In this document: positions 1-3,962 of the stretch, piece after piece
How positions within the stretch are numbered: the stretch's first letter is position 1
Layout of the letters: every line of letters starts with the position of its first letter
Source: Pseudomonadota bacterium
GTDB taxonomy: Bacteria; Pseudomonadota; Gammaproteobacteria; Burkholderiales; Thiobacillaceae
DNA length: 6,167 nucleotides
Assembly (NCBI GenBank): GCA_021802595.1
Contig: JAJZRT010000245.1
Coordinates: 1 to 6,167, forward strand
Direction of reading: 5' to 3'
Position numbers and translations under genes: made by a program
Notes under the pieces: model-generated
Told to the model about the DNA's origin: nothing
The model's input: only the letters and a program-made list of their open reading frames with translations
Databases searched by the model: none

Positions 1-266
1 GCGACATCAAGGCCAAGCTGGCCATCTTCCACGGCGAGGCCGATCCCATCGTGCCGGCCGCGCAGCTCGATGCGTTCAAGACCGAGATGGACAACGCCAG
101 GGTCGATTACATGCTGGTGACCTATCCGGGCGCGAAGCATGCCTTCACCAACCGTGAGGCCGACAGCTATGCGGCCGAGTTCGGCCTGCCGGTGAAATAC
201 GATCCTGCAGCGGACAAGGATTCCTGGACGCGGACGCTCGAGTTCCTGCGGGCGACGCTGAAGTAA
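1..266 (+). CDS. Dienelactone hydrolase family protein, 3' part only
   Basis: The reading frame is already open at the window edge (first complete codon at base 3) and ends with TAA at 264-266, giving the last 87 residues. The family are alpha/beta-hydrolases with a Cys (or Ser)-Asp-His triad that hydrolyse dienelactones or related esters in the cytoplasm. Visible here are the 'HGEADPIVP' segment, whose Asp is in the position of the triad acid, and 'YPGAKHAFTN', whose His is the expected catalytic base in the usual C-terminal 'Y.GA.HAF' signature. The nucleophile elbow lies outside the window, so Cys versus Ser cannot be judged and the substrate cannot be named. The C-terminal end (WTRTLEFLRATLK) is typical of an intact family member. 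No terminator follows directly; repeats begin about 30 bases downstream. The family call is firm, the specificity unknown. Confidence 0.9.
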   Translation, partial: DIKAKLAIFHGEADPIVPAAQLDAFKTEMDNARVDYMLVTYPGAKHAFTNREADSYAAEFGLPVKYDPAADKDSWTRTLEFLRATLK

Positions 267-295
267 TGCATGCGGCAACGGCTGTCCGCGCCGCT

Positions 296-571
296 CGCCC
301 TGAGATTCTATGGTTTCAGCCAAGGGCTTTGAGATGCTGTGGTTCGACGAGCTCACCACGAACGGTGCAACGGCCAGTGGACAAATCCATGCGTACCGAC
401 GAATTCACCCAAGCAATCCAGCCCCAGCCTGTTCGCCCTGAGATTCTATGGTTTCAGTCAGGGGCTTTGAGATGCTGTGGTTCGATAAGCTCACCACGAA
501 CGGTGCAACAGCCAGTGGACAAATCCATGCGTACCGACGAATTCACCCAAGCAATCCAGCCCCAGCCTGTT
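296..571. repeat. 138-bp unit duplicated in tandem
   Basis: Two head-to-tail copies, 296-433 and 434-571, are identical except at five positions, all transitions. Each copy opens with CGCCCTGAG and contains a TTCGA(C/T)(G/A)AGCTCACCACGAACGG arm (343-365 and 481-503), so each carries a degenerate pair of the REP-like arms described in the next entry. A third copy starts at 572 but diverges after CGCCCTGAG. The block makes up most of the 462-base gene-free stretch between the hydrolase gene and folE (267-728). The unit length is divisible by three, so a reading frame stays open across both copies, but nothing suggests it is translated. The most likely origin is unequal exchange or slippage between flanking CGCCCTGAG elements. 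Confidence 0.9.
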
Positions 572-653
572 CGCCCTGAGCCTGTCGAAGGGCTCTTTGC
601 TTGACCTGCTTTTACCGTGCAATACAGGGCTTCGACAAGCTCAGCCCGAACGG
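567..653. repeat. REP-like inverted repeat
   Basis: The arm at 567-593 (core CTGAGCCTGTCGAAGGGC) and the arm at 627-653 (core TTCGACAAGCTCAGCCCGAACGG) are inverted copies, matching at 21 of 27 positions by my count, with a 33-base loop. The core is a dispersed intergenic element seen in many proteobacterial genomes, analogous to REP/BIME units. Further half-elements lie at 685-698 (CTCAGGGCGAACGG) and 720-728 (TTCGACAAG). Transcripts could fold into a long hairpin, but no U-tract follows, so it is not a typical intrinsic terminator. No RAYT transposase gene is in view. Confidence 0.8.
601..628 (+). promoter_or_regulatory. Weak candidate sigma-70 promoter for folE
   Basis: TTGACC at 601-606 matches the -35 consensus at five of six positions. 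It is followed after 16 bases by TACAGG at 623-628, a poor -10 (three of six). It sits in the loop between the two REP-like arms and about 100 bases upstream of the folE start. It is the best promoter-like pair I could find in this spacer, but the weak -10 makes it uncertain; folE could instead be read through from upstream. Confidence 0.25.
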
Positions 654-728
654 TACACAGGGTGCGTCCAGAAGGAACGGCTGGCTCAGGGCGAACGGCT
701 TTCTAACCAACATGATGGGTTCGACAAG

Positions 729-1376
729 ATGAACGATTTCTGCGACCACGACGACTGCCACGCGCCGTACGACAGCGGCAGCCTCGGCATTCCGCAGCTC
801 GGGCCGTTCGACCCCGCGGCGTTCGAGCGCGCGGTGAACGACATGCTCGTCGCCTGCGGGGTGGCGCCCGATTCGGTGCATACCGGGCGCACCGCGCAGC
901 GGGTGCGCGAACTGTGGCAGAAGCGCCTGCTCGGCGGCTATGCGATCTCGCCCGCCGAGGCGCTGGGCGAGGGCTTCGCCGACGAGCGCGACGACATGGT
1001 GGTGGTGCGCGGCATCGCGGTGCACGGCGTGTGTCCGCATCATCTGGTGCCGTTCCGCGGCGTGGCGCACGTGGCCTACATTCCCGGCGGGCGGCTGCAT
1101 GGTTTCGGGCGCATCGCGCGCATGGTCGATGCCATCGGCCATCGTTTCACCTACCAGGAATGGATGACGCGCGACATCGCCGAGGCGCTGGTGACGCACG
1201 GCCGGGCTCAGGGCGCGGCGTGCATCGTCGAGGCCGAGCAATTGTGCCTGCTGCTGGGCGAAGACCGGCGCGGCGACGAGCGCGTCGTCACCCAGGCCTT
1301 CAGTGGCAGCTTCCGGAACAGCGACCAGCAGCGCAACGAGTTTCTGCGGGCCGTCGCTCAGCGAGAGTTGCGCTAA
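729..1376 (+). CDS. folE: Divergent GTP cyclohydrolase I family protein (FolE-like)
   Basis: A 215-residue protein, close to the usual length of GTP cyclohydrolase I, the Zn enzyme converting GTP to 7,8-dihydroneopterin triphosphate at the head of folate/pterin synthesis. The zinc-site signature 'CPHH' (C102, H104, H105) and the second-half cysteine C173 correspond to E. coli C110, H112, H113 and C181. 'YIPGGRLHGFGRIARMV', 'YQEWMT' and the C-terminal 'FSGSF...NEFLRAV' follow the family order. Departures from the canonical enzyme: Q171 stands where catalytic H179 is expected, GFGR replaces GLSK, and the Arg following the second Zn cysteine (RG motif) is absent. The N-terminus has a cluster of C5, H7, D8, D9, C10 and H11. 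ATG 729 was chosen because the frame upstream runs into repeat sequence; no convincing Shine-Dalgarno precedes it. Family membership is secure; catalysis of the full standard reaction is doubtful, and a paralogue with altered chemistry is possible. Confidence 0.85.
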   Translation: MNDFCDHDDCHAPYDSGSLGIPQLGPFDPAAFERAVNDMLVACGVAPDSVHTGRTAQRVRELWQKRLLGGYAISPAEALGEGFADERDDMVVVRGIAVHGVCPHHLVPFRGVAHVAYIPGGRLHGFGRIARMVDAIGHRFTYQEWMTRDIAEALVTHGRAQGAACIVEAEQLCLLLGEDRRGDERVVTQAFSGSFRNSDQQRNEFLRAVAQRELR

Positions 1377-1396
1377 TCGGTTTGGGCATCACGTTT

Positions 1397-1418
1397 GCCC
1401 TCCCCTCTGGGGGAGGGC
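1397..1418. repeat. Perfect GC-rich hairpin after folE (dispersed repeat, copy A)
   Basis: GCCCTCCCC (1397-1405) and GGGGAGGGC (1410-1418) form a perfect 9-bp stem with a four-base loop, 20 bases after the folE stop. No T-run follows, so a role as an intrinsic terminator is not supported by sequence alone. It shares the run GTTTGCCC and the GGGGGAGGG arm with the element at 5918-5968, so both probably belong to one dispersed intergenic repeat family. Confidence 0.7.
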
Positions 1419-1477
1419 TGTGGATAACCAGCGACTTGCCCGCGTGGGGCTTAGTCGAATGGTTAGAAGCCTCACCA

Positions 1478-1526
1478 GAGGGAGCGAAGCCCTCGACGAG
1501 ACATTGCGCCGGGGCAGCTTTTTTTT
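1478..1526 (+). terminator. Possible weak terminator between folE and tetR
   Basis: A short stem GAGGG/CCCTC (1478-1482 with 1490-1494, loop AGCGAAG) is followed by a T8 run at 1519-1526. The stem is short and lies 24 bases before the T-run, which is too far for a classical intrinsic terminator, and the GC-rich bases directly before the T-run pair poorly. Listed because the T8 tract is conspicuous in this GC-rich sequence and lies just upstream of the tetR promoter. Confidence 0.25.
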
Positions 1527-1529
1527 GCC

Positions 1530-1557
1530 TTGACACATACCAACCGGTATGTATGAT
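1530..1557 (+). promoter_or_regulatory. Sigma-70-like promoter of the tetR cluster
   Basis: TTGACA at 1530-1535 is a perfect -35 hexamer and TATGAT at 1552-1557 matches the -10 consensus at five of six positions, spaced by 16 bases. It is by far the best promoter in the window. The expected transcription start, about six to eight bases after the -10, falls at about 1563-1565, on the GTG start codon of the downstream tetR gene, which implies a leaderless or nearly leaderless message. Confidence 0.8.
1535..1552. promoter_or_regulatory. Palindromic TetR-type operator inside the promoter spacer
   Basis: ACATACC (1535-1541) and GGTATGT (1546-1552) are perfect 7-bp inverted arms around AACC. The palindrome fills the interval between the -35 and -10 hexamers and touches both, so a bound repressor would block RNA polymerase. 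Its shape (ACC-four bases-GGT at the centre) resembles boxes known for NemR/AcuR-type TetR repressors. The adjacent tetR gene is the obvious candidate binder, giving autorepression. The site is seen directly; its ligand protein is inferred. Confidence 0.8.
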
Positions 1558-1563
1558 TGAGCC

Positions 1564-2169
1564 GTGAACGTCAAAGCCAAAACCCCCGACCTCACCCGTC
1601 AAAAACTGCTGGAGGCCGCGTCCGCGGAGATCCATCGCAGCGGCTTCCAGGCGGCCTGCATCACGCAGATTCTGGCGGACACAGGACTTACCAAGGGCGC
1701 GCTGTACCACCACTTTCCCGACAAGAAGGCGCTCGGCCTGGCGGTGATCGAGGAGGTGATCCGGCCGCGCTTGGCCGCGCTGATGTTCGCGCCGCTGGCG
1801 GAGACCCGGCAGCCGTTGGCGGCCCTGCAGGCCCTGCTGGCGGCCAAGGCGGCGGAGAATGATCCGATGGTGGTGACGCTGGGCTGCCCGCTCAACAACC
1901 TGATGCAGGAGATGAGCCCGGTGGACGAAGGCTTTCGCCGGCAGTTGAACGGCGTGTTCGAGGACTGGGTCGAGGTGGTGGCGGCAGCACTGAAGCGCGG
2001 CAAGGCGGCGGGCGAGGTGCGTCGTGACGTCGATGCTGGCGCCACGGCCTTCTTCATCGTCTCGGCGCTGGAAGGCTGTATCGGCATGAGCAAGAACACG
2101 CAATCCGTTACGGCGTATCGCAGTTGTCTCGCGCAGCTCGGCCGTTATCTGGATACGTTGAAACGCTGA
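1564..2169 (+). CDS. TetR/AcrR family transcriptional repressor
   Basis: A 201-residue protein of typical TetR length. The N-terminal DNA-binding domain covers about residues 10-57, with the helix-turn-helix in 'ITQILADTGLTKGALYHHFPDKKAL' split as helices around residues 33-40 and 44-50; the 'G.LY.HF..K..L' signature is intact. The C-terminal ligand/dimer domain carries 'GCPLNNLMQEMS' (107-118), a pattern common in AcuR/NemR-like repressors that sense small reactive compounds. GTG 1564 is the start because an in-frame TGA lies at 1558-1560 and no other start precedes the HTH. There is no room for a Shine-Dalgarno if transcription begins at the strong promoter just upstream, so translation is probably leaderless. 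With an operator in its own promoter and same-strand genes 93 and 587 bases downstream, it probably represses itself and the cluster. The ligand is unknown. Confidence 0.93.
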   Translation: MNVKAKTPDLTRQKLLEAASAEIHRSGFQAACITQILADTGLTKGALYHHFPDKKALGLAVIEEVIRPRLAALMFAPLAETRQPLAALQALLAAKAAENDPMVVTLGCPLNNLMQEMSPVDEGFRRQLNGVFEDWVEVVAAALKRGKAAGEVRRDVDAGATAFFIVSALEGCIGMSKNTQSVTAYRSCLAQLGRYLDTLKR

Positions 2170-2212
2170 CCTCTTCAGGGGGCAAAGCGTTTTCGCACAC
2201 GAGGAGTCGACC

Positions 2213-2263
2213 ATGAGATTTGACCGCAGATCGGGCATGCGCGGGGCGGGGCCATCGAACTAA
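2213..2263 (+). CDS. 16-codon mini-ORF, possible translational-coupling leader
   Basis: ATG at 2213 is preceded by a strong Shine-Dalgarno GAGGAG (2201-2206) with a six-base spacer, better than that of most genes here. It encodes 16 residues (MRFDRRSGMRGAGPSN) and stops with TAA at 2261-2263, whose last A is the first base of the methyltransferase ATG (TAATG overlap). The methyltransferase itself has no clear Shine-Dalgarno, so ribosomes ending the mini-ORF could restart on it. The peptide is Arg/Gly-rich, has no recognisable family, and lacks the runs of one amino acid typical of attenuation peptides. It may be a coupling device, or the residue of a once longer gene. Confidence 0.45.
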   Translation: MRFDRRSGMRGAGPSN

Positions 2264-2739
2264 TGGGCACGCAGAACCCCGCGCAGCGCCCGCGCACGCT
2301 GATCCTGCCACCCGCGCCCTACGCGGTGGCCATACTGGGTGGCTGGTGGCTGGATCGCCACCAGTTGGCGCTGCCGCTGGATCTGGGCGCGGCGGCGCTC
2401 CCATTGGGCTGGCTTGCGATCGGCTTCGGGCTGGCCCTGTTTGTCTGGACGCTATGGACCTTTGCGCGGCACCACACCACGGTCAATCCCTATAGCGGCG
2501 CGTCCGCCCTGTGTACGCGCGGGCCGTTCCGCTTCAGCCGCAACCCGATCTATCTCGGCGACTGGTTCCTGCTGGCCGGCGTGTCGCTCCTGCTGGGCAC
2601 GTTCTGGCCGCTCCTGTTCGCCCCCCTGATCTGGATCATGCTCCGCTTCGGTGTGATCCGGCACGAAGAAGCGCATCTCGAAGCGAAATTCGGCGACGCC
2701 TACCGGGACTACAAAGCCCGTGTCAGGCGTTGGATCTAA
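2263..2739 (+). CDS. Isoprenylcysteine/phospholipid methyltransferase family membrane protein
   Basis: A 158-residue integral membrane protein of the ICMT/PEMT-like family, which transfer methyl groups from S-adenosylmethionine to lipid or thiol-type acceptors at the inner membrane. Hydrophobic segments lie at about 17-30, 45-66 and a helical hairpin at 99-130. The family core is clear: 'TRGPFRFSRNPIYLGDW' (85-101) with the R-N-P-x-Y motif, then 'HEEAHLEAKFGDAYRDYKARVRRWI' (134-158) with the paired Glu and the final Y..Y..V.RW pattern. The start at 2263 overlaps the stop of the 16-codon mini-ORF and follows tetR by 93 bases. The AhpD-like gene follows after 17 bases, so the two are probably cotranscribed. 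Bacterial members are mostly of unknown substrate, so none is assigned. Confidence 0.88.
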   Translation: MGTQNPAQRPRTLILPPAPYAVAILGGWWLDRHQLALPLDLGAAALPLGWLAIGFGLALFVWTLWTFARHHTTVNPYSGASALCTRGPFRFSRNPIYLGDWFLLAGVSLLLGTFWPLLFAPLIWIMLRFGVIRHEEAHLEAKFGDAYRDYKARVRRWI

Positions 2740-2756
2740 ACGCAAAGGAGTCTGTC

Positions 2757-3291
2757 ATGAGCATACTGCAAACCGTCACGCCCGAAGCCGCAACCGGCGA
2801 AGTCGCCGAAATCTACGCCCCAGATCAAAAACGCATGGGGGCATGTGCCGACCGCGATCCAGGTATTCAGCGCCAATCCCTTTCTGCTGAAACACCAGTG
2901 GGAGTATTACGGCAGTGTCATGCAGCATCCCAGGCTTTCGATGCCGCTGACGGCGTGCATCCGCATGCTGGTGTCTCAGGGCGGAAACTGCGACTACTGC
3001 ATCGACATGAATGCCGGCATGCTGATCAACATGGCCGGCTGGACGCCCGAGCAGGTGGCCGCCACGCGCGCCGATTTCCGCGACAGCCCGCTGAGCCCCG
3101 ACGAGAAGATGCTGCTCGGGCTGGTGCTGAAGGCCACGCGCGATTCCAGAAGCGTCAGCGCAGTCGACCTGCAGGCGGCCCGCGCAGCCGGCTGGTCCGA
3201 CGGCGACATCCTCGACGCGGTGAACCATGGCGCACGCATGGTGGCGGGCGACATCGTCATCAACGGGTTCAAGGTCGAACGCGATTTCTGA
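2757..3291 (+). pseudogene. AhpD/carboxymuconolactone decarboxylase family protein, frameshifted
   Basis: The start ATG 2757 has a good Shine-Dalgarno (AAAGGAG 2744-2750, six-base spacer) and begins 'MSILQTVTPEAATGEVAEIYA'. The rest of the domain continues in another frame from 'QIKNAWGHVPTAIQ' to TGA 3289-3291. Removing one C from the C4 run at 2818-2821 joins them into a continuous 177-residue protein of normal family length. The family includes thioredoxin-like peroxidase partners that use a CxxC pair. C78 and C81 in 'GGNCDYCIDMN' are present, but the usual His four residues after the second Cys is N85. As given, the ATG frame does not stop at 3291 but stays open to 3746. The lesion may be a true mutation or a base error in a homopolymer. 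The family call is secure, the broken state depends on read accuracy. It is the last recognisable gene of the tetR cluster. Confidence 0.85.
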
Positions 3292-3315
3292 GGCGTCTGC
3301 CGGCGGGTAGGCGCC
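3292..3315. other. Hairpin immediately after the AhpD-like gene
   Basis: GGCGTCTGCC (3292-3301) and GGTAGGCGCC (3306-3315) form a 10-bp RNA stem with two G-U pairs and a GGCG loop, beginning on the base after the TGA stop. No T-run follows. The position suggests a 3' end stabiliser or Rho-assisted end for the tetR cluster transcript, but the sequence alone cannot show this. Confidence 0.5.
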
Positions 3316-3392
3316 CAATCGTGCAGGCCTACAGCAGGGACCGGACATGGCCGTTAAGGATCGATACGGACGATGTCATCAGGAGCCTTGCC

Positions 3393-3746
3393 ATGAACAT
3401 TACCCTGCACGATAAACCGCTGGAGATTCGGCTGACCACCGCGGCGCAAAAGGCGCTCGCGCGGCGCGACCGGCCGCTGGTCGCCGAGATGGAATTGCTG
3501 TTTTCCTGCCTGCTGCGCAAGCGCGTGTACTTCGGCGAGGCCATGGAGCAGTCGACGCCGGTCAACGACCGCCTGGCGGTTCGCTTCAAGCCCATCATGA
3601 CGCGCCGCTGCAGCGTGGCGGAAGGCGGTGATTCGCCGCCTTCCGAACGTTTTCCGCTTGAGAATCCGCGCCCTTACGTGCCCAACTGGTTGGCCATCGA
3701 TTATCGCCGCGGCGAGTGGGTGGGCAACTTCGGTTACGCCAGTTGA
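3393..3746 (+). CDS. Small protein of unknown function (117 residues)
   Basis: ATG 3393 is preceded by AGGAG (3381-3385) with a seven-base spacer, and the frame ends at TGA 3744-3746. I do not recognise the family. The protein is soluble-looking, with no signal peptide or membrane segment. It has a basic first half ('IRLTTAAQKALARRDRPLVAEMELLFSCLLRKRVYF', residues 10-45), a middle 'VNDRLAVRFKPIMTRRCSV', and an aromatic-rich end ('YVPNWLAIDYRRGEWVGNFGYAS'). Two cysteines, C39 and C70, are present. The good ribosome-binding site and consistent composition make it a credible gene. It lies 101 bases after the AhpD-like gene and may be cotranscribed. Because of the frameshift upstream, the start frame of the AhpD-like gene is open right into this gene, which would mislead automatic annotation into a 329-residue fusion. 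Confidence 0.7.
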   Translation: MNITLHDKPLEIRLTTAAQKALARRDRPLVAEMELLFSCLLRKRVYFGEAMEQSTPVNDRLAVRFKPIMTRRCSVAEGGDSPPSERFPLENPRPYVPNWLAIDYRRGEWVGNFGYAS

Positions 3747-3840
3747 CGGCTGCCCTCGGGGTCTCCAGGTCGCCGGGACGGCTTCTGGTCCAGTCCGGGG
3801 CCGCTGATTTAAAGTTTGCGCGCCCAACACCGATACCGTT

Positions 3841-3856
3841 ATTTCAATATTTCAAT
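3841..3856. repeat. Tandem 8-mers in an AT-rich spacer block
   Basis: ATTTCAAT occurs twice back to back (3841-3848, 3849-3856) inside an AT-rich block at about 3836-3870, in sharp contrast to the GC-rich surroundings. It lies about 110 bases upstream of the diguanylate cyclase start, where promoter or regulator-binding elements would be expected. I could not find a convincing -35/-10 pair there. The remainder of this gene-free spacer (3747-3835) shows nothing I can name. Confidence 0.4.
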
Positions 3857-3900
3857 CAAAAATACGTTTTCGCGTGGAGTATCTGAGGTAGCAGACCCGC

Positions 3901-3957
3901 CAGGCAAACGATCTGTGCTTGCGTGGGTTTTCCCGGGAAAATCTGAATCGTTTCCTG
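3901..3957 (+). promoter_or_regulatory. Nested inverted repeats in the leader of the diguanylate cyclase gene
   Basis: CAGGCAAACGAT (3901-3912) pairs with ATCGTTTCCTG (3947-3957) over 11 bp with a single bulged C. Inside lies the perfect 14-bp palindrome TTTTCCCGGGAAAA (3928-3941). The outer stem ends five bases before ATG 3963, in the place of the ribosome-binding site, and no exposed Shine-Dalgarno is visible. It could be a translation-controlling RNA structure, a protein-binding palindrome, or both. I checked it against the c-di-GMP GEMM riboswitch pattern: it has a GGCAAAC run but not the rest. Confidence 0.5.
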
Positions 3958-3962
3958 CCCAT

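Noticed and set aside
296..571. CRISPR array.
   Set aside because: Only two long near-identical head-to-tail units, with no short repeat/unique spacer alternation and no cas genes.
266..604. A 112-codon open frame across the tandem repeat, starting on the TAATG overlap with the hydrolase stop.
   Set aside because: It stays open because the unit length (138) is a multiple of three; its sequence is translated REP-like repeat with no protein character.
612..1241. A 209-codon minus-strand frame opposite folE.
   Set aside because: It is a shadow of the folE codons (His/Arg-rich) and ends in translated repeat ('FGLSLSKP'); folE has clear family motifs.
1300..2238. A 312-codon minus-strand frame opposite tetR and the folE tail.
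   Set aside because: It is a GC-rich shadow frame crossing a promoter and two genes; no motifs.
3895..3962. c-di-GMP (GEMM) riboswitch upstream of the GGDEF gene.
   Set aside because: Only a GGCAAAC run is shared; the tetraloop-receptor stem and second conserved block are not present.
3816..3962. N-terminal extension of the diguanylate cyclase from TTG 3816.
   Set aside because: The added 49 residues are encoded by AT-rich sequence with tandem 8-mers and inverted repeats and do not look like a protein domain.
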